In this document: piece by piece, positions 44,667-54,932 of the stretch
Position numbering within the stretch: the stretch's first letter is position 1
Layout: each line of letters begins with the position of its first letter
DNA from: Nematopogon swammerdamellus
Taxonomy: Eukaryota; Arthropoda; Insecta; Lepidoptera; Adelidae
NCBI GenBank assembly: GCA_946902875.1
Contig: OX336349.1
Coordinates: 12,113,891 to 12,177,890 of the forward strand
Direction of reading: 5' to 3'
DNA length: 64,000 bases
The notes under the pieces: generated by a model
The model's database searches: none
Seen by the model: the letters and a program-made list of their open reading frames with translations, nothing else
What the model was told of the DNA's origin: nothing
Position numbers and translations under genes: made by a program

Positions 44667-44761
44667 GTTTGCTGCAAGCTTCAGTTTGATTTATAACGTC
44701 ACATTATTATTAGGTAACAATGTGACGTTAGTAACTCATAGATATTTTTAATTTTTCTGTC

Positions 44762-44880
44762 GCCAACGTCCATACTACGTTGAAAACACCGGTTCTCGTC
44801 CGATCACCGAAGTTAAGCAACGTCGGGCGCGGTCAGTACTTGGATGGGTGACCGCCTGGGAACACCGCGTGATGTTGGCT
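44762..44880 (+). rRNA. 5S ribosomal RNA
   Basis: 119 nt from 'gccaacgtccatactacgtt' to 'gtgatgttggct'. The ends pair (gccaac with gttggc), and the middle has the 5S box A ('agttaagcaacg'), intermediate element and box C ('gatgggtgacc') of the type 1 Pol III promoter bound by TFIIIA. A T5 run directly follows as terminator. First of four identical copies in this orientation. Confidence 0.95.
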
Positions 44881-44978
44881 TTTTGCTGTATCCTTCAGTT
44901 TGATTTATTACGTCACATTGTTATTTATTACAGTTATATATTAGGTACTAACTCATAGATATTTTTATGTTATCTGTC

Positions 44979-45097
44979 GCCAACGTCCATACTACGTTGA
45001 AAACACCGGTTCTCGTCCGATCACCGAAGTTAAGCAACGTCGGGCGCGGTCAGTACTTGGATGGGTGACCGCCTGGGAACACCGCGTGATGTTGGCT
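44979..45097 (+). rRNA. 5S ribosomal RNA
   Basis: Identical to 44762-44880 and exactly 217 bp downstream of it. The 98-bp spacer is also repeated ('ctgtatccttcagtttgatt' ... 'tttttatgttatctgtc'). Ends in T5 ('ggcttttt'). Confidence 0.95.
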
Positions 45098-45195
45098 TTT
45101 TGCTGTATCCTTCAGTTTGATTTATTACGTCACATTGTTATTTATTACAGTTATATATTAGGTACTAACTCATAGATATTTTTATGTTATCTGTC

Positions 45196-45314
45196 GCCAA
45201 CGTCCATACTACGTTGAAAACACCGGTTCTCGTCCGATCACCGAAGTTAAGCAACGTCGGGCGCGGTCAGTACTTGGATGGGTGACCGCCTGGGAACACC
45301 GCGTGATGTTGGCT
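45196..45314 (+). rRNA. 5S ribosomal RNA
   Basis: Third identical copy, again at a 217-bp step, with the same internal control region and T5 terminator. Confidence 0.95.
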
Positions 45315-45412
45315 TTTTGCTGTATCCTTCAGTTTGATTTATTACGTCACATTGTTATTTATTACAGTTATATATTAGGTACTAACTCATAGATATTTTT
45401 ATGTTATCTGTC

Positions 45413-45531
45413 GCCAACGTCCATACTACGTTGAAAACACCGGTTCTCGTCCGATCACCGAAGTTAAGCAACGTCGGGCGCGGTCAGTACTTGGATGGGT
45501 GACCGCCTGGGAACACCGCGTGATGTTGGCT
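45413..45531 (+). rRNA. 5S ribosomal RNA
   Basis: Fourth identical copy. Followed by T6, after which the spacer diverges ('gctgagattgttataaattt'), so this is the right edge of the plus-strand array. Confidence 0.95.
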
Positions 45532-46776
45532 TTTTTGCTGAGATTGTTATAAATTTGAAAATTGAGACACGCTTGTCTGTTTGAAACGGCGCGGTGGTGG
45601 CGGCTAAGTAGAGACTTGCAATTAGTCCATGAAAAACATTAATTTTTTTTTTCAAACAAACAATTTAAAACTCAGAAAAATGCAAAGTCCCACCTCATTT
45701 CATAGGGAAAATATGAAACAAAAATTTCAAATGTATTATATTATAATCTCTACTTCTTTTAAAAGGGAACGCCTGTCTGTTTGTGGTAAACTCTAAAACT
45801 CAGGTAAAAGATTTTGATGCGGTTTGCACCAATGTAAAGAGTAGTTCTTGAGGCTCATAGGCTAAATCACGGTAAATAGCCTTGAGCAGTAAAGTATAGT
45901 GTAGAATTTAGTGTCGAATGGTAGTAATAGATGGCGGTACAAATTAACAAAAGTCGAACTGCACCCGAGCGGAGCCGGGTACTGCAGCTAATGCAGTAAG
46001 TACTTACCTATAAATTTGTTGTAGCGGTGTTCCAGTTTTAAAATTTTGGAACGGAACACTAAAAATAACAATAAAAATCAGACTGCGTAGGAAAGACTAA
46101 CTAAAAAGAAGAAAAAAAGGTAGCAAAAAATGGCCCTTTATTGCTACATTTAAAAAACTTCTGTGGCTCGACATATTTTCTATTTTATTTTGCCTAAAGC
46201 CTAAATATTTCAATTAGCTAAAAAGGCTTATGAAGTGCTGCGGCTAATTAGTGGATAATAAATAATATAATATATATTTAATGATTCTGTGTGGATCACC
46301 GTAATATAAAAATGGTAAATAATTTACACCCTCTACCGGTACGATATTAAAACACACACACAACAAAATGAGGTCATTTCTCATGGCTAATCAATAATTT
46401 AACAAAAAGTCGACAAGCTAGTTGAGTTCTTATTCTGAAGATGGCGCTCTTGCCGTTTGATATTGTTTGTGTAGGTGGTAGAAGTAACACATGCTTCTGC
46501 CCATAGATGGCGGTGATATCGATTTACTGAAAATTATACATTATTCTATTTTTATAGATGGCCTAAAATAGTGGCGGGTAATATTTTTTATTCGATTTTG
46601 GTGTTACTATAAAACTTATAGTGTTCTAGCTAGAATCTAATATCCCAAAAAAAATTATAAACACTTTCTAAAAAAATAATTAAAACGATAACTAGTTCGA
46701 ACAAACTACAAAGGTAAATACGTTTATTTATGAGCAAGGAGTTTTTATGTAGGTAGACATAGGAAGGACTTAATTA
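45532..46776. other. Gene-free stretch with an old repeat
   Basis: About 45745-45995 is an old dispersed repeat ('gggaacgcctgtctgtttgt' to 'gcacccgagcggagccgggt'). The rest, up to the Tc1-like element, is AT-rich with no supported gene. Confidence 0.4.
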
Positions 46777-48371
46777 CAAACATCAAAAGTGTCTAGGGAT
46801 ATGACATATTTTTTCAAGTAAAATAAAAGGTCCCAGATTTAAAATAATATTTAACACAATTATTAAATGAAATCTTAAAATTAAATTAATATAAATAAAA
46901 TGTATTAAATGAAAATAAAATGTACTTGTTTTTTTAAAAGTTTGAATAAGGGATTGTTCTTAATCTCTTATTCTATCATGTAACCATATTTTTATGTAGG
47001 ATTTTGGGATTTTTAGGGACAAAATTATTTTTTTTGTAAAGGGGTTCCCACGGATTAAATTTACAACAAAAAAGAGATCATGAAAATAAGGAAACATTAA
47101 AAAAATAATTGTTTGGTTTTTATTAAATTTATCACTAATAAATCAGTGAATCCACCCCTTACGCATCTACACCTATTGTGCATACTTAAAATTAAATTAT
47201 CAATATCCGCCTGAGGAATGTTCAATAGGATTGAGGTCTGGAGATTGAGCAGGCCACGGCATCACCGATACATCACGCGCCTGAAGTTCCGCCGCAACGA
47301 CCCGCGCCATGTGTGGGCGGGCATTGTCATGCATAAGGACAAAATCTGGACCCATATGCAGTCGGTGGGACACGATGACAGGTGTCACCACCTGGTCGCG
47401 ATATCTTGCAGCAGTTAGGTACCCATTTATCAAAATGAGATCAGTTCTTCCACCGCTGCGAATACCCGCCCAAACCATGATGGTGCCACCCAAGTGCCAC
47501 CCTTGTAGGGATGAATCTCTTGAAGGTTCTGGAGGCGATTTTCTCGTTCAGGTGTCCGCCAGACACAAATTATTCTCGTATCTGGGTGAAAGCCGAAACG
47601 AGACTCATCCGTGAAGAGAACTGACGACCACTGTTCATTAGTACAATTTAGGTAAGCAAGAGCCCATTGTAGTCTCCTTGCGCGATTCCCACGTCGAACC
47701 GCGGGGACTCGAAGCGTTCTACGGGCATGAAGTTTGACTTCGTGCAATTGGTTTCTGACAGTTTTATCGCTGACAAGTAAACCTTCTTCTGCCTGCAGCC
47801 ATTGGACCAGCTGCATCGCCGTAGCTGCTGTGGGTTGTCTTCTGGCCGCTACTTGGAGAATACGGTCTTGCCTGCGGCTGGTTATGCGAGATCTTCCTTC
47901 GTGTCGTTCAGCCACACTTCCGTAGGCACGGTATCTTGTCCGCAGCCGACTAATGACATTCTGTCTAGTGCCCATGGCCTCAGCCACGTCGCGCTAATAG
48001 CGGCCGGCTTCTCCATTCCCATCCCACTGCTCGTAACATCTCCTCCCTGGTCAAATGACGTCGCGCCATAGTGTCTGAAGTATCAAGTTAACACGCAAGA
48101 TGAATTTGACTTTAAGTTTTGCGGTTAGATGTGTAAATAATTAAATAGAAATCACAACAACAATTTAAAAAAAATCACAACTTTAGGCTTGGTGCTGCTA
48201 TAATAATGTCTAACAAACTGATAAACTGTCACAAACACAAACATTATGAGTCGCGTGATAGAATTCGAGATGGCGAAGCATTCCAAATTCAAACTTGAAA
48301 AAAAATATTGGTACTTTTTATATTACTTGAAAAAGTATGTCATACCTATCCCTAGCCACTTTTGATGTGTG
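46777..48371 (-). mobile_element. Tc1-like transposon, 1.6 kb, TA-flanked
   Basis: Terminal inverted repeats: left 'caaacatcaaaagtgtctag' + 'ggata', right (complement) 'cacacatcaaaagtggctag' + 'ggata', continuing with 'tgacatatt..ttcaagta'. TA flanks both ends (46775-46776, 48372-48373). Contains one decayed transposase gene on the minus strand and long AT-rich subterminal regions. It separates the two oppositely oriented 5S clusters. Confidence 0.9.
47200..48069 (-). pseudogene. Tc1-like DD34E transposase, broken
   Basis: ATG at 48069 ('MARRHLTREEM'), then a frameshift and a stop (TAG near 48000), then HTH-like '..AEAMGTRQNVISRLRTRYR'. 'VLFTDESRFGF' holds the first Asp, 'LMHDNARPHMA' the second and 'SPDLNPIEH' the Glu; I count 34 residues between the second Asp and the Glu (DD34E). 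One frameshift near 47490 splits the catalytic domain (GGTWV/GGTIMVWAG). The gene stops just after the catalytic Glu ('EHSSGGY'), so the C-terminal ~40-50 residues are missing. Non-functional as read. Confidence 0.9.
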
Positions 48372-48373
48372 TA

Positions 48374-49007
48374 TTTTGCTTATCTTAAAATTTTAGACGA
48401 ATTAAATTTATTTATTATGAATCTACCATAGGGGCATCATTGATGCCACATCAATGACTTACCTACCTACATAGTGTCTTATATTCTTCTTATGAAAATA
48501 TCAGCTTGATACTCCTACCTAACCCGTAAACCGAAACTTTACGACAGAGGGCCCCCGTCCCCGTAACATGGCTGCCAGCCAGGCCAGCCACCCTTCAGGC
48601 GGCTCCCGCTGGGCGGTGCGATGCTGGCGACGCCTACCGAGGGAGCCGACACAACGGTTTGCGGTGGAGGGTGGGAACTGAGCTGAGAGGGTGGATCGTT
48701 TTATATAATCATGCCTAGCCTATATACATAAACCGCATAACCTAGTAGACAGAATAACATTCATGCAATCGCGATTTGATAAATGTGCCGGAAGTAGATA
48801 ATATTATGTTGTTTGTAAAAAACAACAATTTATAACGATATTTTGAAACGAACGAATGATGCGGCAATAACATTCAACATCAGGCGGTCAATCCGTATGA
48901 TCGGACGAGAACTAGAATCGAAATGTTTTAAACGTGTGCTATGTATGACTCTATGACTGAATCATGTTTCATTATATGTTTTTATCAGTTTATTAGTGTA
49001 GCAAAAA
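48374..49007. other. Spacer between Tc1-like element and minus-strand 5S
   Basis: A GC-rich patch lies at about 48545-48690 ('ccaggccagccacccttcag'). A short 5S-like scrap 'tgatcggacgagaact' occurs at about 48898-48913 (minus strand, nt ~33-45 of 5S), perhaps a deleted array unit. Nothing else recognised. Confidence 0.4.
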
Positions 49008-49126
49008 AGCCAACATCACGCGGTGTTCCCAGGCGGTCACCCATCCAAGTACTGACCGCGCCCGACGTTGCTTAACTTCGGTGATCGGACGAGAACCGGT
49101 GTTTTCAACGTAGTATGGACGTTGGC
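49008..49126 (-). rRNA. 5S ribosomal RNA
   Basis: 119 nt, the complement of the plus-strand genes 3.5 kb away, by eye with no differences. T6 terminator on the minus strand (49003-49008 as A-run). Upstream spacer carries the same 'agataacataaaaatatc' block. Confidence 0.93.
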
Positions 49127-49207
49127 GACAGATAACATAAAAATATCTATGAGTTAGTACCTAATTACAATGTGACGTAATAAATCAAATTGAAGGATGC
49201 AACAAAA

Positions 49208-49326
49208 AGCCAACATCACGCGGTGTTCCCAGGCGGTCACCCATCCAAGTACTGACCGCGCCCGACGTTGCTTAACTTCGGTGATCGGACGAGAACCGGT
49301 GTTTTCAACGTAGTATGGACGTTGGC
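49208..49326 (-). rRNA. 5S ribosomal RNA
   Basis: Second minus-strand copy, 200 bp from the previous one; the spacer is a shortened relative of the 98-bp plus-array spacer ('gagttagtaccaaattacaa'). Confidence 0.93.
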
Positions 49327-49407
49327 GACCGATAACATAGAAATATCTATGAGTTAGTACCAAATTACAATGTGACGTAATAAATCAAACTAAAAGATGC
49401 AACAAAA

Positions 49408-49456
49408 AGCCAACATCACGCGGTGTTCCCAGGCGGTCACCCATCCAAGTATTGAA
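49408..49456 (-). pseudogene. 5S rRNA, truncated 3' part
   Basis: Only the 3' ~47 nt of 5S on the minus strand ('agccaacatcacgcggtgtt' to 'cacccatccaagta'), then unrelated sequence ('ctcctcggtatcaaag'). It lacks box A and cannot be a full gene. Marks the right edge of the inverted array, next to the mariner insertion. Confidence 0.88.
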
Positions 49457-49556
49457 CTCCTCGGTATCAAAGTGTCGGTGTCCTAGTCTGTTCCAGCCCG
49501 TCTAGTTCAGAGAGTCTCTAGTTCTTGAATTATTGTTAGGATTACACATACCTACA

Positions 49557-50471
49557 TTCTGTCAAAAAAGTACCGGGAATTGATAAATTTAATTTGTAAT
49601 TCCAAATTCAATTCAAATAATCCATTTTGTCGTTGGCACAACTGTTTTCTATATTGGCGCGGAGTTTGAGCACCATCTGTCATTTAGTTTGTTTACATTG
49701 CTCGATTTTGTTAGTTCATATAAAGTGTGTTTTGCGATTTTTATAATGGATAAAAATATCGAACAAAAAGTTTGTCTCAAATTTTGCATCGCAAATGGAA
49801 TTTCGTATTTCGAGTCTCTGAAAAGTTACAGAAAGCTTACGGTGAATCGACTTTATCAAAAACACATGAGTGGTACAGTGCATTCAAAAGCTGTCGAGAT
49901 GTGGTGGAAGATTTGCCTCGCTCTGATCGGCCATCAACGTCTTTAACTGAAGTTAATATAGCTAAAGTGAAGGAAATGGTGACTGAAAATCCTCATTCAA
50001 GTTTGAGAGAGATAGCCTCTCAACTTTCTGTGTCTCACGAATCGATTCGTACCATTTTAAACGATCGCTTGGGCATGAAACACGCTCAAGATTTGAATTT
50101 TCTTTAAAAACTCAATCGCTTAAGGCCATCATTGTGAACGAATTTTTGGCCAAAAACTCAACAAATACCATCGAACAACCACCGTATTCACCGGATATGA
50201 CTCCGGCCGACTTTTTTCTGTTTCCAAAACTCAAATTACCACTTCGAGGCACCCGTTTTCACTCTAATAGAAGACATAAAAGAGAATTCGCGGTGAGAAC
50301 TGAAGTCGATTCCGGAAAATGCATTTAAAAAATGTTTTGTTATTTGGATTATTCGTTGACGTAAGTGTATTATTTCGGAAAGGGCCTACTTTGAAGGCGA
50401 TAGCATAAATTTGGAAGATTAATTTAACATTTTGTGTATTAAGACCTTTTCCCGGTACTTTCTTTACAGAG
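49557..50471 (+). mobile_element. mariner-type element, internally deleted
   Basis: Inverted ends: left 'ttctgtcaaaaaagtaccgg' + 'g', right (complement) 'ctctgtaaagaaagtaccgg' + 'g'. TA follows on the right (50472-50473); the left flank is degraded (CA). At 915 bp it is shorter than the usual ~1.3 kb because the middle of the transposase gene is gone. Confidence 0.85.
49746..50344 (+). pseudogene. mariner transposase, frameshifted and internally deleted
   Basis: ATG at 49746 gives 'MDKNIEQKVCLKFCIANG', a shift near 49830, then 'STLSKTHEWYSAFKSCRDVV' and a second HTH region '..SLREIASQLSVSHESIRT'. After 'GMKHAQDLNFL' a deletion removes the first two catalytic Asp regions. The sequence resumes with 'IEQPPYSPDMTPADFFLFPK', the block with the third mariner Asp, then decays. 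Clearly inactive. Confidence 0.9.
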
Positions 50472-50473
50472 TA

Positions 50474-52239
50474 GTATAATATGTATATATTATATGGTAT
50501 AGATAGACCTGTGCGTACCACATACCTACATGATAGATAACGTAGCGTCACGTTATCGCTTTAGCAATATAAATAAGTATCGTAAATCGGCATTGCGTCA
50601 AATAGACCATTACAGCGCCAGCCAATGTTATGAGGTTAATTGGGCGTCACGTTTTATTAGTTTGCTCTGTCGACCCGAGCGGCGACCGACCAGATTTCAT
50701 TATCCGCACCGAAACTAATAAAATCCTTGCGATTTCTGCACCGCCAATGTGACTATTGATCTGTTTGTGAGTGATGCTTGCCAACCGCTACACTGATAGA
50801 CGAATCTTGTGTCATAAATACTTATAAAATAAAATGTGAGTTAATATAATAACACAAATTATGTTGGGAACTATGTTGGAAATTATGTAGGTAATTTTCT
50901 AAAATAAAAATCATATTCGTCAAAAGGTCTTTTAATTTTGCTACCAAATCGCACCAGATTTACCTGACTAGCTGTGTTCATTCTTCTATAGTGTCTTGGA
51001 CTCCATTGCAATTTAAAGTAGGTACCTACTTAATTTCATTATTTTCAAGTAGGTACGTTTCCTGACATAATTAATAATATTATTTTTAAATACAGATATT
51101 ATAGGTAAGTATCTAGGTACCTACCGTACCTTAATGAATGGCCAAAGGTATTGATTGCCAATCAGGGTTTTGCGCGCGTGTTAGCTTGAAGCTTGCAACA
51201 AAAGTACAACTGAACGACAACTCTGTAGCTTCTAACGTGTCGGACTGATCCTCCCTCCGTCCTCTGCAACCTCGCACATAGTGCTTGTTGCATTACCGCA
51301 CAGTTATCTGTGGTGTCGGCATTTAGGGAGGCGAGGCTACTTAATCAGGTTCATTACAGCCGGCTCGCTGTCGGCAAACACAGCGCGGGTGGCGGGCGGC
51401 GGCGCGGCGGCGGACTTTTACTGGGCTGCGCTGGTGAAGATATCGTCATGTTGTACCTAATCTGTTCCGATATAGGTACCTATAACTGTTCTCGGAATAC
51501 GGCCGTCAGGATATTATAAGAAAGATGTTCCATTCGAGATTATGAACTGGAATAAAACAAAACTACATGTAAGTACATCGTTAGACATGGGTGGCTCGGC
51601 GCCACATGTCGCGCTATCTATAAAAAAAAAAATTGTAATTAAAATGACGTTACGGAACGAGCCCTTCATAATTTTGAATTTAATTATAAATCTATAGGTA
51701 GGTACGTTATAGACCTTGTCATTACGTGTAGGGATCCTTTATATAAAATCGTAGGTATCAATGGAAAGAAAAATTAATCGATTGACATATTTTATAGTGT
51801 CAAAAATTGTAAGTATTTCTTTTTTAATCGCTACATCGCCCTTGCAAGTAGGGTAAAAAGGTTATCACATCGCTGGCGTACGAAGGTTCACCTCGTGGTA
51901 TTGGACTCCGTTTTTTTTTGCGGAACATGGGCGAGGTCTAACCAATTTTAGCAATCTACAAATTATTCATTATGCAATGACACCTATGAAACATTCTTTG
52001 TTCGATTTTGATTAATAGACTTATTCTTATTCTAGGTATTCTAATTCACAATACTCTATGGGCTTGTTTTTTGCTATTTTATGACAAAACAAAAAATAAA
52101 TTAAATATTAAGTTCCAATTGAAAACCTCCTTTTTGAGGTCGCCTGATAGAATTTTTTTTTCAAGGTGGGCTACCGTAAAAACGTGTTAAAACGTAATTA
52201 CACACACACACAAAAGTAAGTACACACGTAATTAAGGAA
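50474..52239. other. Gene-free stretch
   Basis: A GC-rich patch at about 51365-51415 ('gggtggcgggcggcggcgcg') and a non-LTR 3' end ('gggtggctcggcgccacatg') at about 51588-51632 with an A-rich tail. No supported gene. Confidence 0.35.
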
Positions 52240-52345
52240 AGTCTCCAGTATGGCACCTACCTTCTCGGAGGTGATATTGCTTGGTCGGGGCATGTCCTTT
52301 GGCCTCTCTGACCCAGCCAAACATACCGGATTACATAAAAAAAGG
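52240..52345 (+). mobile_element. SINE-B 3'-end fragment
   Basis: 'ccagtatggcacctaccttc' to 'cataccggattacat' plus A7. 5'-truncated. Lies just left of a near full-length SINE-B in opposite orientation. Confidence 0.75.
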
Positions 52346-52502
52346 ATCGCATCAAAAGCCATGCTGTGAATCTGATAGAGCGCGTATTTATGCGGACATA
52401 AGACTAGAACACCCATAGAACTTCTACCCATAGAACACAAGCATAGGTAGTCATTATGAAATCAGCTTATATGATGAAATTAGCTGAATTCGTTGGTTTT
52501 TT

Positions 52503-52908
52503 TATTTTTTTTATGTAATCCGGTATAGGTGGCTGAGTCGGAGGGGCCAAAGCGCATGCTCCGACCAGCCAATATCACCTCCGAGAAGGTAGGTGCCATA
52601 CCGGAGACTTCCCTGGATTGCTGTCTATACTGAACTAGAGGAGAACACAACCGAGGCTGCTATGCGGCCATCTTACATCCAGTACGGTGGTACCAACCCA
52701 GACGGCTACAATTTGAGCCTACCACCTAGTAAGGGTCAAGGGAAGGGACCTACAGTTTTACACCGGTACCGAACGGTGAAGCAGCAGGTGTAGGTATGCA
52801 CGTAAATTTTTTCGTCAGAAAAAACTCATTGGTACACGCCGACCGGATTCGAACCGCCGACCTCTCGAATGAGACGCCGATGCCCAAACCACTCGGCCAC
52901 CCGCCGCT
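52503..52908 (-). mobile_element. SINE-B, full-length reference copy
   Basis: Minus strand 5'-3': 'gcggcgggtggccgagtggt' (A box tggccgagtgg), 'gcatcggcgtctcattcgag', exact B box 'ggttcgaatcc', 'gtaccaatgagttttttctg', the core shared with SINE-A ('gtaaaactgtaggtcccttc' to 'gggttggtaccaccgtactg'), then its own tail ('ctccgactcagccacctat' to 'ccggattacat') and A-tail. The head resembles a Ser/Leu-type tRNA with an internal type 2 Pol III promoter. It abuts the next SINE at 52912. Confidence 0.85.
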
Positions 52909-52911
52909 TTG

Positions 52912-53391
52912 GTTTTTTTTTTTTTTATGGAACCTGACACGGTTGGCTACATCACCTACAACATCCGTGATGTCAGCCCATAACACAGGGTGAACTAGGT
53001 GCCATGTCAGTGCTTCCCTTCATTTCATGTCGGCTACACTAAACTGGACGGAAAACACGAACTATTTACATAGCCGTTTCGACCGACGTTTCGTTCAGTG
53101 CGGTGGTACCAACCCGGCCGGGATAAACCCTACCACCTAGTAAGGTAAGAAGGGAAGGGACCTACAGTTTAACGTGGAATCCGAACCACGGTCAGCCTCC
53201 AACGGTCGAGCGGTCACCCATCCAATCACTGACCGCGCTCAGCGTTGCTTAATAACAGTTGACTAACCAACCGCGCCACTGAGCTACCGAGGCTGACGAA
53301 TTTTCTTATCCCTTAGTCGACTTTTACGACATGCGACGGGGAGAGATGCAGTGGGGCTATTCTTTTTAAGTACCGACCCCACACGGTACAA
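52912..53391 (-). mobile_element. Composite SINE: module H + full SINE-A, second copy
   Basis: Near-identical to 43966-44437 from poly(T) through module H; the main difference is a 4-5 nt indel at 'gaactatttacatagcc'. Both have the variant 'cttcatttcatgtcggctac' where most copies read 'cttcggtcgtgccggctac', so they belong to one recent subfamily. Its tail sits directly against the SINE-B head. Confidence 0.85.
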
Positions 53392-53735
53392 AGTACAAGC
53401 TTTGGTTGGTTTTTTTCGGAAGTGATGTATTTATGGTATGAGAAAGACTCATCTATTGCTACACATACAGCACTGATCTGTATGTCAAGTTATATAAACA
53501 ATAATATAACATAACACTTTAAAAGCCGAGTCCCCCTATAGGCTGTGGCGAGATTGAACATGTGATCTATCTGAGCTGCCCGACGACGTAGTGGGGCGGG
53601 GAAAGCGTGATGGTATTAGCGAGGCGGGGTAGGGCGGGTATAGAACGCGGCTGCTGCGCCCTGTAATCTACTGTGCCGCCCTCCTGTGCCGCCGTGAATC
53701 AACATTTCCTCGTGGGCTTACATGATGTGTATATG
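53392..53735. other. Left flank of the minisatellite
   Basis: About 53525-53660 is GC-richer ('agtggggcggggaaagc', 'gaggcggggtagggcgggta') and could be regulatory, but no motif is decisive. An ATG at 53733 is the first in the plus frame that stays open into the minisatellite. Confidence 0.3.
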
Positions 53736-54932
53736 GAATATTGCTTATGTAGAGACACCTACAAATGCGGCACCTTTGTAGTACATTGTTACTATTGTAG
53801 AGACACCTACAAATGCGGTACCTCTCTAGTACTTTGTTACTTATGTAGAGACACCTACAAATGCGGCACCTTTGTAGTACATTGTTACTATTGTAGAGAC
53901 ACCTACAAATGCGGTACCTCTCTAGTACTTTGTTACTTATGTAGAGACACCTACAAATGCGGCACCATTGTAGTACATTGTTACTATTGTAGAGACACCT
54001 ACAAATGCGGTACCTCTCTAGTACTTTGTTACTTATGTAGAGACACCTACAAATGCGGCACCTTTGTAGTACATTGTTACTATTGTAGAGACACCTACAA
54101 ATGCGGTACCTCTCTAGTACTTTGTTACTTATGTAGAGACACCTACAAATGCGGCACCTTTGTAGTACATTGTTACTATTGTAGAGACACCTACAAATGC
54201 GGTACCTCTCTAGTACTTTGTTACTTATGTAGAGACACCTACAAATGCGGCACCTTTGTAGTACATTGTTACTATTGTAGAGACACCTACAAATGCGGCA
54301 CCTCTGTAGTACAGTGTTACTTATGTAGAGACACCTACAAATGCGGCACCTTTGTAGTACATTGTTACTTATGCAGAGACACCTACAAATGCGGTACCAC
54401 TGTAGTACTTTGTTACTTATGTAGCGACACCTACAAATGCGGCACCTCTGTAGTACATTGTTACTTATGCAGAGACACCTACAAATGCGGCACCTCTGTA
54501 GTACTTTGTTACTTATGTAGCGACACCTACAAATGCGGCACCTTTGTAGTACATTGTTACTATTGTAGAGACACCTACAAATGCGGTACCTCTCTAGTAC
54601 TTTGTTACTTATGTAGAGACACCTACAAATGCGGCACCTTTGTAGTACATTGTTACTATTGTAGAGACACCTACAAATGCGGTACCTCTCTAGTACTTTG
54701 TTACTTATGTAGAGACACCTACAAATGCGGTACCTCTCTAGTACTTTGTTACTTATGTAGAGACACCTACAAATGCGGCACCTTTGTAGTACATTGTTAC
54801 TATTGTAGAGACACCTACAAATGCGGTACCTCTCTAGTACTTTGTTACTTATGTAGAGACACCTACAAATGCGGTACCTCTGTAGTACTTTGTTACTTAT
54901 GTAGATACACGACAAATGCGGCACCTCTGTAG
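53733..54932 (+). other. Open frame through the minisatellite (coding status doubtful)
   Basis: From the ATG at 53733 the plus frame reads a 16-residue Cys-rich repeat 'CRDTYKCGTFVVHCYY' about 24 times, until the one-base deletion near 54907. The minus strand is also open, with repeats like 'RCLYISNKVLERYRIC'. The two-strand openness follows from a 48-bp unit without stops in those frames, so it is not evidence of a gene. Shown because the CxxC-x6-C spacing is regular; no known family recognised. Confidence 0.2.

Larger units (their letters stand above)
44681..45412 (+). repeat. 5S rDNA intergenic spacers (98-bp, tandem)
   Basis: The spacer between intact genes is constant in length and sequence and contains 'ttattacgtcacattg', including a TGACGTAA-like site on the complementary strand, and an AT-rich block just upstream of the gene ('agatatttttatgttatctg'). 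Whether these are upstream Pol III elements is not known. The spacer after the pseudogene differs and contains a hairpin 'aacgtcacatt'/'aatgtgacgtt' (44695-44729). Confidence 0.75.

Noticed and set aside
52503..52908. tRNA gene at the B-box/A-box region (about 52840-52905)
   Set aside because: It is the head of a SINE with a long attached body and a poly(A) tail; the same head is found at 5700-5775 and 60149-60225.
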